Assembly: GCA_902779165.1 (NCBI GenBank)
Contig: CACZAN010000001.1
Coordinates: 62,001-126,000 of the forward strand
DNA: 64,000 bases
Source of the DNA: an uncultured Bacteroidales bacterium
GTDB lineage: Bacteria > Bacteroidota > Bacteroidia > Bacteroidales > Bacteroidaceae
Direction: 5' to 3'
Part shown: in pieces, positions 26,623 through 36,206 of the stretch
Layout: the number at the start of each line of letters is the position of its first letter
How positions within the stretch are numbered: position 1 is the stretch's first letter
Program-made: the position numbers and the translations under genes
The notes under the pieces: generated by a model
The model's input: the letters and a program-made list of their open reading frames with translations, nothing else
Database searches by the model: none
Told to the model about the DNA's origin: nothing

Positions 26623-27362
26623 AGGTTGATGTTGTTGTCGTCGGTGTCCATATCATCGCTGATGATGATGACGACGCCGCCACTGTTGGCGTCCGAGTCG
26701 TAGTTGTAGTGAATGGTGAAACACTTGCCTGTTTCCACCTCGGTATACTCGATAGCGGAATGGGAGTGGGGAGTGTTGTCGTTGTTGGTGACGCTGAGCG
26801 CGTAGGTGAAACCCTTGTCGGCCACATCGAAGAACGCTTTCTCACCTTCCTTGATGGTGGTGGTGCGGGAACCACTGGTGAGGGTGAAGGTGTAGGACTT
26901 GAAGAGGTCGTTGAAGAGTTCCGGCAGCTGTAGGGAGACGGCGTAGTTCGTGGCGGGTACCTGCATGGAGAGATAGACGGTCTCGTCCTGGCCGATGGTG
27001 AAAGTGGTGTCCTTGAGGTAGCAGGCGCTGCCCCGGCCTTCGTTATCTGTCTTCCACGTGTCTTGATTCTCAGTATATGTCACAAGGCGGAAAGTGCCGG
27101 GTTCAAGGACAATCTTGGCGGGTACACTGCCGGCAGCAAACTGACAGGCAACGCCGTCGCCGTTGATATAGGGCGTTCCGTCGTTGCGGTAGATGGCTAC
27201 TGCGAGATCGCTCTCAATGGCACGCGTCTGCAGGCGAGGACGTCCGGCAAGCTGCAAGTCCAGTTCCAGCACGGCTTGGCCGCTTGGCTCTGACTGCTCT
27301 TGCTGGCAGGATGTCGTCAGCAGGGCGATACACATTATTATATATATATAGGGCCGTCTCAT
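26619..27362 (-). CDS. DUF4493-like lipoprotein
   Basis: The 247-residue protein starts MRRPYIYIIMCIALLTTSC, a lipoprotein signal. The mature part opens QAVLELDLQLAGRPRLQTRA and continues with AVAIYRNDGTPYINGDGVAC, ACYLKDTTFTIGQDETVYLS and SVTNNDNTPHSHSAIEYTEV, a DUF4493-type arrangement with one following beta domain. The C-terminus is Asp/Asn-rich. It lies 3 nt behind the 27366 gene and overlaps the next gene by ATGA, a tight translational coupling. Confidence 0.75.
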   Translation of the reverse strand: MRRPYIYIIMCIALLTTSCQQEQSEPSGQAVLELDLQLAGRPRLQTRAIESDLAVAIYRNDGTPYINGDGVACQFAAGSVPAKIVLEPGTFRLVTYTENQDTWKTDNEGRGSACYLKDTTFTIGQDETVYLSMQVPATNYAVSLQLPELFNDLFKSYTFTLTSGSRTTTIKEGEKAFFDVADKGFTYALSVTNNDNTPHSHSAIEYTEVETGKCFTIHYNYDSDANSGGVVIIISDDMDTDDNNINL

Positions 27363-27365
27363 TGT

Positions 27366-29192
27366 TTAGTGATTGGCATATTTTAGGGTGAGGGCGTAGA
27401 TGTATGAACAGGTAAGACTGGCACCATAGCTGTTTTGGCAGACTATGGTTGTGATGTATTGGTTGTTATCGTGGACAATGTTAGATGTTCCGGAGTGATA
27501 ATGGTCATCGTTTCCAAAAGCCCTACCATCTTCGTGTATCGAAATGAGTTCCTGACTACCGCAGGTGATGGAGAGTGTCGTACCAGCAACTCCATTGTGT
27601 ACATTGACATTGTAGTCCGCACAGAAATACGTTCCCATTGGCAGGCAGATGGATGTGGTGTTGGTAATGCTTTGTGATCCAGTGCTTCCACCTCCTAATT
27701 TAACTTCACTTCCGCTCCAATCGACGCCGCTGGAGATGGCCCATTCGTTTTGATTATTTAAATTAAGAGAGTAGGGAAGACCAGTAACGGTGAATTCCTT
27801 CTGTGCCGTTGCAGAGGCCCCGTCGAAGGTGGCGTCAACTCGGAGAATATGGGCGTCAATCTGAGCCTTCTGATTCGTCAAGTTGCTTATTTTTAGAAGA
27901 TTCTTGCCAGCGCTGACGTTGGTCTTCGTACCATCATAGGTGTAGGAGAAGGAGTAGGAGTATTTGTTGTTCTGTAGTAATGACTCACTAACGCCAAGAC
28001 TGACGGTGGGTTTATAGATGGTGTGGCCATCGCATTCGTTTGCTGCATCGATTTCACCCTCAAGGTATTTGGAATAAGAGGTATAGCCGTCAGCTTTGAC
28101 GCTGATGGTCGGAGCGCCAATGGTGAATCCGCGCTGGCTCGCTTCTTTTGCGTTGCCGTCAGAACCGACGATGGAATAGGTGGCTTTATAATTGCCTTGG
28201 GGCAGATAGGGCCAGGTTTCATCGGTGGCTGGGGAGCTGAGAGCACCCGTGCCTTCAACGGTTCGGACAACGGTTCCTGCGGCGTTCGTAACCACGGCTT
28301 TCCAAGACATACCCGGGTAGGAATTGGAGAACGTGAGGTCTGTGCCTGTAAGCACTCCACCTTCGTAATGATGCTTAGCTTCGACCTTAGGCACGGGCAG
28401 CCAAGAAAGGGGAATGGTCTCTTCGAGTGTGGCGGTCTGTAGTTCCACTTTTGCGATATCGACCACGAGTGCGCTCTCAGGATCCGGAAGGGAGAGGGTG
28501 ACGATGATGTGTTCTGCGGCCTTGATGGGAGAGGGGAAACTGGAATTATGTAGTTCGCACGTTACTTCGCGGTCGTTCTGACCACGCAACTTACCCCAGA
28601 AACTGAGTGAGGCTTGAGATCCGGCGGCTACGTAGATACTGGAACCCGTGTTTTCCTTGTTTAGTTCGATAAAGTGGTTGCCGACATGTACGCGCAGAGC
28701 GTAGTCGCTGTAGAACTTATTGAAGCGGGCAATGTTCTCTTCGGTGTCGCCAAATTGTACGGATACCAGAGAATTGGCTACTTTGACAGGAACACTGACG
28801 GGCGTAGCCTCTGTCGTAGAAACGACCGTGGCGGTGACAGTGCCTGAATAATAAGGCGAATCATAGTCGAGAATATTATTCAAGCCATAAGAGCACGTAA
28901 TGGAGTAGTTATCGGGTGCAGCTGTAATCTTCTCGGAAGTGAAGGGACCATCATAGATGGTGACACCATTGCTCATGCGCACTATGGTCACATGGAAGTC
29001 TGCGATGGGCGGCGTCGGCAACTCGGCAGGAGTGCTACGCGTCTCAGAGACCTCGGTGGAGATACCTGGGATGGAAAGCTGGATGCCCCCAGCTGTCTGC
29101 TCATTCCATTCATCATTGTCAGAGCAGCCTCCGATGACGAAGGACACTGCTGCAACAATGAGCAAACTTATTATGGTGCGTATAGTCTTCAA
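27366..29192 (-). CDS. DUF4493-like lipoprotein with shared C-terminal module
   Basis: The 608-residue lipoprotein has signal MKTIRTIISLLIVAAVSFVI then GGC. Residues about 34-270 are the DUF4493 domain (GIQLSIPGISTEVSETRSTP; YYSGTVTATVVSTTEATPVS). From about 275 the protein carries the module also present in the 891-residue gene: LTGTDLTFSNSYPGMSWKAV, WPYLPQGNYKATYSI, TSYSKYLEGEIDAANECDGH and a final domain with GSQSITNTTSICLPMGTYFC. A surface role is inferred from the lipobox and neighbours. Confidence 0.78.
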   Translation of the reverse strand: MKTIRTIISLLIVAAVSFVIGGCSDNDEWNEQTAGGIQLSIPGISTEVSETRSTPAELPTPPIADFHVTIVRMSNGVTIYDGPFTSEKITAAPDNYSITCSYGLNNILDYDSPYYSGTVTATVVSTTEATPVSVPVKVANSLVSVQFGDTEENIARFNKFYSDYALRVHVGNHFIELNKENTGSSIYVAAGSQASLSFWGKLRGQNDREVTCELHNSSFPSPIKAAEHIIVTLSLPDPESALVVDIAKVELQTATLEETIPLSWLPVPKVEAKHHYEGGVLTGTDLTFSNSYPGMSWKAVVTNAAGTVVRTVEGTGALSSPATDETWPYLPQGNYKATYSIVGSDGNAKEASQRGFTIGAPTISVKADGYTSYSKYLEGEIDAANECDGHTIYKPTVSLGVSESLLQNNKYSYSFSYTYDGTKTNVSAGKNLLKISNLTNQKAQIDAHILRVDATFDGASATAQKEFTVTGLPYSLNLNNQNEWAISSGVDWSGSEVKLGGGSTGSQSITNTTSICLPMGTYFCADYNVNVHNGVAGTTLSITCGSQELISIHEDGRAFGNDDHYHSGTSNIVHDNNQYITTIVCQNSYGASLTCSYIYALTLKYANH

Positions 29193-29207
29193 TTATAGAA
29201 TTTTGTA

Positions 29208-30959
29208 TTAATAGATCAGTTGTATATTATCGATTTTTAACAACGACTCTTCTCCACCAGTGAAATAATCGCCATATTTAGAACTGGACGCCACGACAAT
29301 GATGGTAGTCGGTGTGCGATCGTTGAAATATCGGATGTCCAGTGTCTTCTTTGTCCATGTGGTGATATTGTCCCCGCAGGTCATCTGGGCGTAACCAATC
29401 AGATGTGAGTTCTTGAAGTCCATCAGGTGAAGTTCTGAAGTACGTGTGCGAATGAGGTATGGACACAGAGTGCTCCCGTAGCGTTCTGGTTCCCAATCGC
29501 CTAACGCAATGTACACACTGCAAGAATCGGGCTGGCCTTTCAGCCCCTCGTAGAGTGAACGTGTGATATAGCTGCCCCACGCATCTTGCCAATCGCCGCC
29601 AGTGCGAGTGATGGTGGAGGTCTTGTATTGGATTTCGAATTGCATCTGTGCAGGCCGTGAGGTAAAGGGACGTCCGAAACTAAGGATGCCGTTTGTTCCA
29701 TCGGTCTTCAGATAGGACCCTGTGAAGATATTGCCTGCAGCGAACTTGATGACGATATATTTTGATTGGAGGTTAGCATATCGGCGCCCATCTTCGTCCA
29801 CATAGGTGCTGTTACTGGCACCCACGGTGGTGGCACCATGGTTACCGGTATCCCAATAGGGTGCATCGCTGGCTCCCCAAGGAAGATAGAGGGCACTGCG
29901 GCCTTCGCCTTCGATGTGCCATTCATCGAAATTACCATTCTTCAACTGTTCGCCTTCGAAATAGAACGGTTCGCCTTCAAGGGTCTTGCCGTTGAAAGTC
30001 ACTTGACAGTGGTATTTTATGAAGGAGTGGAGATTCTTGAATTCCACCATATAGCTGGTTGAGGTCGGTAACTTCACGTCCTCAGAAGGTACAACTATCC
30101 AATCTGCATCACTCTCGGCACGATATTCCACCACAGGAACAACACCATTGGGGCGCATTCCACTGATGACGGAAGCTCCATTTTCGGAGGTGGTAGAGCT
30201 GACGGTAGGTTCCACTTTCTCATCTGTTTGGTAAACATAGACTTTCCACTTCGTGGAGACCGAAAGGTTCCAGGCGTTGCGTACTTCGTACGTTTGAGCC
30301 ATTGTGAAATCCACAACGTCTTTCTGAGTCGGGTCGGGGGTCACGGTGCCATGTGTCCCTCCCAGGCTCAACTTACGGACTTTGACCTTGGTGAGGTCTG
30401 TGTTCTTGGACACATAGACAACGACAGTATGTGTGTTGGCGTCTACGACGGCATCACCCACCTGTCCTTCCAACTCTACATCACGATTGATAATCTGAGA
30501 TACTTTGACGGTCCATTCATAGTCCTGCCAAGTGCGAAGGAGGATAGGTAGTCCTGCGGAGCAATTAACATGGAATGGGTTTGAACGCTGGATAACGGGT
30601 AATCCATTGGTGGGGAAAGTGTCGGAATTACGGCGGATGATACTATCTATGATGACCAACGCATCGTTCGTTACCTCCAAATTCGTTACCTTCAGATTGG
30701 TGACATCCACCATGTCATTGACAAAGATGTCTATGGTGCGGGTCGTTTTATCGATTGTGGCCGTGCCGGCGTCTTCTCCCGTGGCATCACACATCCCTTC
30801 CACCTCAAAGGCTGTAATCTCTGTGTCAATGATGGGATAGGGGATGTCGTCCACGATGGCACAGCTTGAGAGTGTGAGAAGTAAGAGTGAGAATAGTGAA
30901 AGATACAATAATACGAAGGACTTGCGCTGCGAAGTGGCGCAGTACAAAGTCTTTATCAT
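29208..30959 (-). CDS. PCMD-domain lipoprotein
   Basis: From the ATG at 30959 the product has about 583 residues (an in-frame ATG at 30983 adds eight residues of poor signal character). The signal ends LLLLTLSSC. Residues about 40-270 hold two short beta domains (ITAFEVEGMCDATGEDAGTA; VELEGQVGDAVVDANTHTVV). The C-terminal 260 residues match the 'putative carbohydrate metabolism domain' (PCMD): NGNFDEWHIEGEG, PYWDTGNHGATTVGAS, YIVIKFAAGNIFTGSYLKTD and, at the end, KYGDYFTGGEESLLKIDNIQ. Such lipoproteins often accompany surface glycan systems. Ligand unknown. Confidence 0.8.
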   Translation of the reverse strand: MIKTLYCATSQRKSFVLLYLSLFSLLLLTLSSCAIVDDIPYPIIDTEITAFEVEGMCDATGEDAGTATIDKTTRTIDIFVNDMVDVTNLKVTNLEVTNDALVIIDSIIRRNSDTFPTNGLPVIQRSNPFHVNCSAGLPILLRTWQDYEWTVKVSQIINRDVELEGQVGDAVVDANTHTVVVYVSKNTDLTKVKVRKLSLGGTHGTVTPDPTQKDVVDFTMAQTYEVRNAWNLSVSTKWKVYVYQTDEKVEPTVSSTTSENGASVISGMRPNGVVPVVEYRAESDADWIVVPSEDVKLPTSTSYMVEFKNLHSFIKYHCQVTFNGKTLEGEPFYFEGEQLKNGNFDEWHIEGEGRSALYLPWGASDAPYWDTGNHGATTVGASNSTYVDEDGRRYANLQSKYIVIKFAAGNIFTGSYLKTDGTNGILSFGRPFTSRPAQMQFEIQYKTSTITRTGGDWQDAWGSYITRSLYEGLKGQPDSCSVYIALGDWEPERYGSTLCPYLIRTRTSELHLMDFKNSHLIGYAQMTCGDNITTWTKKTLDIRYFNDRTPTTIIVVASSSKYGDYFTGGEESLLKIDNIQLIY

Positions 30960-31028
30960 CGTATGTGAACTATAGTTCATCATATTAAATCTTCCTATTC
31001 TGTATTCCTAAATCTTGGTTTATCCTAA

Positions 31029-32039
31029 TTATAAGTAGAATGTCATGCCGAGGTTGATGGCGAAGAGGTTTATTTTGAAGTTAGCTCCACCAGAACGGCT
31101 CTTGCCCGTTTCGACTTGATTGGTCTTCTGGTCTTTCCATTTGTATTGCAGACCCATCACGCTCACAGAACATTCTATAGCCATGAAGTCTGTGGCGAAG
31201 GCTGTGAGTCCTGGGCAGAAGCCGATGCCTATACTATTCACATGTTCCATGGTGCCTTCATAATTGTCACCGGAACCGGTACTATTCTTGCCCGTGGAGT
31301 GACCGTAGGTCAGGTCTATCTCACTGAAGAAACCGAAGACTTTGCTCTTGCCCAGCGGCATATAGGTGCGCATGAAGATGCTGGCATCGTAGTTATGTTC
31401 GAGGTAGTAGAGATCAGAGAGACTGATATTGAAGTCTTCACCGAGGTTCAGGTCAAACTGACCGAGGTTAAAGTAATAGCGGGAATAATTGAAACGTGCG
31501 CCAAGACAGATGTTCTTGGCTACGAAATACCCGAAGTATGGACTGATGGAGAAAGTATGACCTTTGATGTCGATATTCTTCAGAACAAGGTAGTTGAGGT
31601 TGTCGCTGTCCCATTCATTGAATCCGATAGAACCACCGAACATCCACTGTCCCTTAGGCACGAAGGTGGCATTTAAATCTTCGCGAGGTACACGCTCGAT
31701 ATGTCGACCTTTTTTCTCCTGACGTTCGAGATAACGTTCGTAGAGGGGTGAGACGCCTGCTGTTTTACCAGAAGGAATGGCCCTTGTGGAGGTGGTGCTG
31801 TCTTGTATACCAAAGGCACGGCGTATGCCGTCCTGTACCGCACGGGCTATTTCTTCATCAGAGAGTTTTCCACGCTGAGCGCTGTCCACACGTACTACGA
31901 TATGCATATCGACATCCATGGCCGAATTACGCAACGAATCCACCGAAGCGGTATCGGTGGGTGTCGTCTGCGCCACCAAAGTCGTGGCGAGAGTGAGGCT
32001 GAGGGCTGTCAGGAAATATCTATAGGAACAATGTTTCAT
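31029..32039 (-). CDS. Outer-membrane beta-barrel protein
   Basis: The 336-residue protein has a signal peptide (MKHCSYRYFLTALSLTLATT). A charged periplasmic stretch (about 25-125, RLKxSDEEIARAVQDGIRRA-like, then YERYLERQEKKGRHIERVPR) precedes a barrel whose strands alternate aromatic and polar residues (QWMFGGSIGFNEWDSDN, TFSISPYFGYFVAKNICLG, SVFGFFSEIDL-type) and ends with FAINLGMTFYL, an outer-membrane terminal strand finishing in Leu. It lies between PCMD lipoprotein genes, so it may anchor or export them. Exact family not recognised. Confidence 0.75.
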   Translation of the reverse strand: MKHCSYRYFLTALSLTLATTLVAQTTPTDTASVDSLRNSAMDVDMHIVVRVDSAQRGKLSDEEIARAVQDGIRRAFGIQDSTTSTRAIPSGKTAGVSPLYERYLERQEKKGRHIERVPREDLNATFVPKGQWMFGGSIGFNEWDSDNLNYLVLKNIDIKGHTFSISPYFGYFVAKNICLGARFNYSRYYFNLGQFDLNLGEDFNISLSDLYYLEHNYDASIFMRTYMPLGKSKVFGFFSEIDLTYGHSTGKNSTGSGDNYEGTMEHVNSIGIGFCPGLTAFATDFMAIECSVSVMGLQYKWKDQKTNQVETGKSRSGGANFKINLFAINLGMTFYL

Positions 32040-32095
32040 TCGTCCGTTTTAATGAACTTAAATCTGGAAGTACAAATCCAGGGGCTTTTTTTGAA

Positions 32096-32129
32096 ACTCT
32101 GCCCCCGCCCGTATTGACGGGGGCAGAGT
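32096..32129 (-). terminator. Perfect 12-bp hairpin inside the lipoprotein run
   Basis: ACTCTGCCCCCG (32096-32107) and CGGGGGCAGAGT (32118-32129) form a perfect stem with a 10-nt loop just after the stop of the 32150 gene. Only three T follow on the minus strand, so partial termination or mRNA 3'-end protection is as likely as full termination. Confidence 0.7.
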
Positions 32130-32149
32130 ATATATAATAAGGTGTAGGT

Positions 32150-33928
32150 TTACTGCATCACTGGATTATCTCCATAGACCAGTTCGAAATCGTCGAGGTA
32201 GAGGACGGAACTGTCAGAGCCATAGAAATAGTCACCGTACTTACAGGTTGCACCCATGACAAGAATATAAGCAGGCTTCTTTGTCATGCTGTGGTATTCA
32301 ATAGGAATATTGAACTCCACCCAATTATTGTCAGAACTGTTGAATTCCAAAATGCCGTAGCCAATGATACGAGGATCTGTCTGCCAGTTCGGGAAAGAAC
32401 TCATATCCTTATTGTTTACATGGAGTTGTTCAGTCAATAGGGCAACGCGGATAACACCGACGTCATTTGAACCACTTGCGGGCGCGCCAACGCCAGAAGG
32501 CTGGACGCCCTGATTAATCTTGCCAGGGATATAACGTTTGAAACCATGCAGGACTGTTGGACGTCCAGTGAAGGGCACACCCCAGTACAGATCTGCCGAG
32601 GTTCCAGATACCTTACCAAATTGTCCAGTGTAGATACTACCGGCTGCCAACTTGATGACAGCATAAGCTGCTGCAAGTTTAGCAGATTTGCTTCCTCCAT
32701 GTACAAAACTTGTTTCTGGTTCTGAAACGATGAAGTTAAAGCTTGCGGAACCTGGATTTGAGGTGTCCCAATACTTAGTACTGGCATCTTTGTTCGGGCT
32801 GTAGTATTTGCCTGCATCATACCAGTCTTCAAAGCCGCCGTTGTAGAGAGCGGGTTGTGATTCCGTAGTAAACGTAACATCCTTGCTGAAGACTTCGCCG
32901 TCGCCATTGATGTCGTAAGCAAAATGATAAACATACTCTGTTTCCGGAGTGAGGTTTGCAATCTTGCAGCTAATGTCGTCGCCACTAATGGTAAGGGCAT
33001 CGTTAGCAACATCTGTCCATACCGTAGCATCTGCGGCTTTGTATTGAAGGGAGAGTTTCGTGGCATCGAAATCGCTCTTCTTGCTGGTGACGGCACCATC
33101 AATGAACGCCATCGTACTCCATGCATTAGCCGCGTATGCAGTCAGGCCTGTACCACTAGTACGTGGAACTTCGAAGGTATAGGTATAAGTACGAGTGCTG
33201 GGATCAACCTTTACCGTGACATTCCCTTGGTTACCACTGGCTGCAACGGTGTAATTGATGATGTAATGGTCGCGCGCCTGTACGTCCTTGATTTCATCCT
33301 GGCGACTATGGCCTTCACCACTCTTGCTGAATACAGAGAGGGTGGCGGTCAGATTGCCAACGGGGAAGTAAGCAGAACCTTTGTTGGAACCCATAGTGAA
33401 AGCCTGTGCACTGATGCCTGCAATGGCAGACTCAATGGTTGACGTGGCACGTGCGAAACTTGCCTGGAATTCTTCAGAGAAGTTCACAGAAACCTTCACG
33501 TTGGCCAGAGTACAAGTAATCTTAGCTGTGCTAAGGGTGCGGCTTTTAACGGCTACTTCTGTCTCACCATAATAATAAGGTGTGTTGAAGCCGGAACCAT
33601 TGCCGTCCCAGTTGTTGGAATGGGCAACAACCGTGTATTTACCTGGTACAAGGGTTATTTGTGCGCCATTTAGCTCCGTATCGTTTTCGAAGTCATCGGT
33701 TTGTGCTACGATTGTACCAGCCTCGTTCTTTACCTCGACATGAAGTTTCTTGGCATCATAGCCAGTGGGGGCTCCTGCGCGGGTGTTTTCTTTCGTCGTG
33801 GTGTTGGTCTCAATGCCGAGCTTGAGGTAGCCTACCTCATTGTTCGACAGCTCTTCTGTATCGCTGGAGCAGGAAATTACAGCCAGCGCAAAGGCGAAGA
33901 CGGATAGAATGGAAGTTATCTTTTTCAT
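32150..33928 (-). CDS. DUF4493 plus PCMD lipoprotein
   Basis: The 592-residue lipoprotein has signal MKKITSILSVFAFALAVISC. Residues about 30-250 form a DUF4493 domain (GYLKLGIETNTTTKENTRAG; YYYGETEVAVKSRTLSTAKI). A linker domain at about 250-355 has TVWTDVANDALTISGDDISC. The C-terminal half is a PCMD domain with NGGFEDWYDAGKYYSP, YWDTSNPGSASFNFIVSEPE, AVIKLAAGSIYTGQFGKVSG and KYGDYFYGSDSSVLYLDDFE. It joins in one chain the two domain families that its neighbours carry separately, supporting a shared function at the cell surface. Confidence 0.82.
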   Translation of the reverse strand: MKKITSILSVFAFALAVISCSSDTEELSNNEVGYLKLGIETNTTTKENTRAGAPTGYDAKKLHVEVKNEAGTIVAQTDDFENDTELNGAQITLVPGKYTVVAHSNNWDGNGSGFNTPYYYGETEVAVKSRTLSTAKITCTLANVKVSVNFSEEFQASFARATSTIESAIAGISAQAFTMGSNKGSAYFPVGNLTATLSVFSKSGEGHSRQDEIKDVQARDHYIINYTVAASGNQGNVTVKVDPSTRTYTYTFEVPRTSGTGLTAYAANAWSTMAFIDGAVTSKKSDFDATKLSLQYKAADATVWTDVANDALTISGDDISCKIANLTPETEYVYHFAYDINGDGEVFSKDVTFTTESQPALYNGGFEDWYDAGKYYSPNKDASTKYWDTSNPGSASFNFIVSEPETSFVHGGSKSAKLAAAYAVIKLAAGSIYTGQFGKVSGTSADLYWGVPFTGRPTVLHGFKRYIPGKINQGVQPSGVGAPASGSNDVGVIRVALLTEQLHVNNKDMSSFPNWQTDPRIIGYGILEFNSSDNNWVEFNIPIEYHSMTKKPAYILVMGATCKYGDYFYGSDSSVLYLDDFELVYGDNPVMQ

Positions 33929-33945
33929 ATCTGTATAATCTAAAC

Positions 33946-35229
33946 TTATTCATTAACCGTAATTACCACATCTCCACTCTTTTTATTTCCTTCCAAGTCG
34001 ATGGCGGTGAGATGGAATGTGTGGGTGCCAGACATTACATCCAAGAGAGTGAAGAAATTGCCAATGGGGAAGTCGTAGGAAGTGTCGCCTTCAGCAGGTA
34101 CGCTGAGATCCTTACCAAGGCCCGAGAAGAATTTAACTAAAGCCGTGTTTCCAACAACTTCTACGCCAGCTTCAACGAAGTCAAGTCCATAACCAGCACC
34201 GACTGCAACCAAGGATGATACCATGTCTGGATTCGTGGATTCTGCGGTTACCATCAGGCTCTTGATACCATTGGTGCATTCAATATGAGTGTCACCTAAG
34301 GATGTATCTAATGAGCTTCCTTCGCCCATCGTAAATGTCAGAGGTGCAGGGAGATTCAGCACAATGGTATTATCATCACCGGGTTGCGGGTTGGGTTCTT
34401 CACCGTCATCCGGCTTCAGCGGACCATTGTCTACGAACTGAATGATAGCAGGGACTTCTTCAGCATCGAGGCCGAAGATGCTTGCAGTAATGCTGATGTT
34501 GACAAGACCAGAGGTTGCGTCAGTCGGAGTTACGTTGACAACTACGGCATCACCACCACCGAAGTTCATGCTCTCACCGTCGTAAGTCTCAGTGGCTTCG
34601 AGCTTGGTCAGGGTGTTAGATGCTGTGACACTACCACCGTCGGCCTTTTTGCCTTTGAAGCCTACGTTGATTTTATCCACATTGTCACTGAGTACCCAGT
34701 ATTTCGTGGCAGGGGCGCTTCCTTCAGCATTGGTGAAACTAATTGCGTTATCAGTGCCATCATCGAAGGTAATGGTCCACTCCGTAAAGAGGTCAAGGAA
34801 GTCTTGACTGAATTTAACAGAGATACTGGTGTTGGCCATCTTACAGGTAATGGTTGACTGTGTAGTGCCGTTCTTGATAATCTCGGAGGTTTCGCGTCCA
34901 ATATAATAAGGAGCATCCATGATGCGTTCCATTATACCAGGAGTGTGTGCTTCGAGCACATAGGTCCCGACTGGCAAAAGGATAGGAGTAGGCATGGTGC
35001 TGGAAGACTCATAACTTTCCACTTTGGTCGTTCCGTCTGCCTCATAAATGGTCACAGGAAAGTTGGTGACAGTGTAGACGTCAGCGCGGGTCTTCATTGG
35101 CTGCAACGTTTCTACTCCAAGTTCGAGACGACCCATATCTTGGGCTTGTCCCTTGGGGAGATCTTCGCTCACGCAGCTTGCCAAAGCCATTGCGGCTGCA
35201 CATCCAAGTAAAATCTTATGTAGTTTCAT
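33946..35229 (-). CDS. DUF4493-like lipoprotein
   Basis: The 427-residue protein has signal MKLHKILLGCAAAMALASC. The DUF4493 part (about 30-275) opens GRLELGVETLQPMKTRADVY and has APYYIGRETSEIIKNGTTQS and NTSISVKFSQDFLDLFTEWT. A proline/acid linker near 283-300 (DDGEEPNPQPGDD) leads to a 130-residue C-terminal beta domain ending DLEGNKKSGDVVITVNE. That second domain recalls DUF4493-associated modules with a signalling-like Ig fold; no family name is assigned. It begins 33 nt after the preceding gene. Confidence 0.78.
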   Translation of the reverse strand: MKLHKILLGCAAAMALASCVSEDLPKGQAQDMGRLELGVETLQPMKTRADVYTVTNFPVTIYEADGTTKVESYESSSTMPTPILLPVGTYVLEAHTPGIMERIMDAPYYIGRETSEIIKNGTTQSTITCKMANTSISVKFSQDFLDLFTEWTITFDDGTDNAISFTNAEGSAPATKYWVLSDNVDKINVGFKGKKADGGSVTASNTLTKLEATETYDGESMNFGGGDAVVVNVTPTDATSGLVNISITASIFGLDAEEVPAIIQFVDNGPLKPDDGEEPNPQPGDDNTIVLNLPAPLTFTMGEGSSLDTSLGDTHIECTNGIKSLMVTAESTNPDMVSSLVAVGAGYGLDFVEAGVEVVGNTALVKFFSGLGKDLSVPAEGDTSYDFPIGNFFTLLDVMSGTHTFHLTAIDLEGNKKSGDVVITVNE

Positions 35230-35262
35230 TGTCTGTTACTTTTTGGTGTTTCGTAATTCGCG

Positions 35263-36120
35263 TTACTTTGTCCAGGTGACAGGCACTTCGATGGTGATGG
35301 GCTTGTCGGAAGTGCCTTCGTCGATGGTGATGGAAATCGTTATGCCACCCTCGGTAGATGGGGTGTAGTTACCCTTGACGGTGAGTTTCTTGGTCTTGTT
35401 ACGTTCAAGTTTGAAACTTCCCGTTGCTGTGGCCTCTGTGACTTTTTCGCCATCCTGACTGGCCGCATATTCAGCCTTGGTGGTGAGGTGGATGGTATAA
35501 GACACGCTTTCTCCTTCTTCCTTCACTGCAAAATACCAAGGTTCTGTGTCAGCTTTGCCCCAGTAGGCAACTTTTTTAGCATTACTGAGTTGTTCTGTGG
35601 TGAAATCTACACTATAATTATCACAATAGGTGGTGATGGAAGAATCAAAAGCAACAACCACTTTACCAGCAGTGGGGGTGCAATTGACGTTCACGGAAGC
35701 AGGATTTGAACTCTGGTTCGAGGACTGGATGGTCACCGTATTAGAACCTTTAGCAAGGAATGTCTCGCGCGAAGCAGCTTCTTCTGTACCATAGCTTGCC
35801 GTGATGTCATAGGAACCGAGTTCCAGTTCCAATGGCAGTCGAGTCTTCAACGTAGCAAAAGAGCCGGAGAATTTGGAGTTGCCTTTCTTGTCCGTAATCT
35901 CGACCTGATAGTTGTCGAAGTCCTGATACGCACTTTCATCAACGGCACGTGTCGTGGCTACGAACTCCACTCCCGACGCAAGGTTCAGCGTCAGCAGACC
36001 CTTTTCGCTGGCGACTTCCTTCGGCTCGTAGGGATTATCGAAGGAGGAGCAGGAAGAGAGGAGTCCTGCAAGACCCAGCGAAAGGCACATGAAAATTGTG
36101 TTCTTTTTCATTCTTGTCAT
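35263..36120 (-). CDS. DUF4493-like lipoprotein, first gene of the run
   Basis: The open frame reaches 36192, but the promoter box at 36190-36197 overlaps that start, so translation must begin later. ATGs at 36120 and 36111 both give a good lipoprotein signal (MKKNTIFMCLSLGLAGLLSS, then Cys). The mature part is DUF4493-like: GLLTLNLASGVEFVATTRAV, YQVEITDKKGNSKFSGSFAT, SYDITASYGTEEAASRETFL and VVVAFDSSITTYCDNYSVDF. The C-terminus ends with a TEGGITISITIDEGTSDKPI strand pair. It is probably the first gene of a long transcript running leftwards. Confidence 0.8.
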   Translation of the reverse strand: MTRMKKNTIFMCLSLGLAGLLSSCSSFDNPYEPKEVASEKGLLTLNLASGVEFVATTRAVDESAYQDFDNYQVEITDKKGNSKFSGSFATLKTRLPLELELGSYDITASYGTEEAASRETFLAKGSNTVTIQSSNQSSNPASVNVNCTPTAGKVVVAFDSSITTYCDNYSVDFTTEQLSNAKKVAYWGKADTEPWYFAVKEEGESVSYTIHLTTKAEYAASQDGEKVTEATATGSFKLERNKTKKLTVKGNYTPSTEGGITISITIDEGTSDKPITIEVPVTWTK

Positions 36121-36189
36121 TCGTTTTTTGGTTATTAATAATTTTGTTTCTTCTTTCGATTTCTTAAATGGTTTCCTGAAAAACCGCGG

Positions 36190-36197
36190 CAAAGGTA
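36190..36197 (-). promoter_or_regulatory. -7 box (TACCTTTG) for the lipoprotein run
   Basis: On the minus strand TACCTTTG fits TAnnTTTG, 70 nt upstream of the ATG at 36120. It is the only good box found for the genes that follow. Confidence 0.65.
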
Positions 36198-36206
36198 CGG
36201 CGAAAA

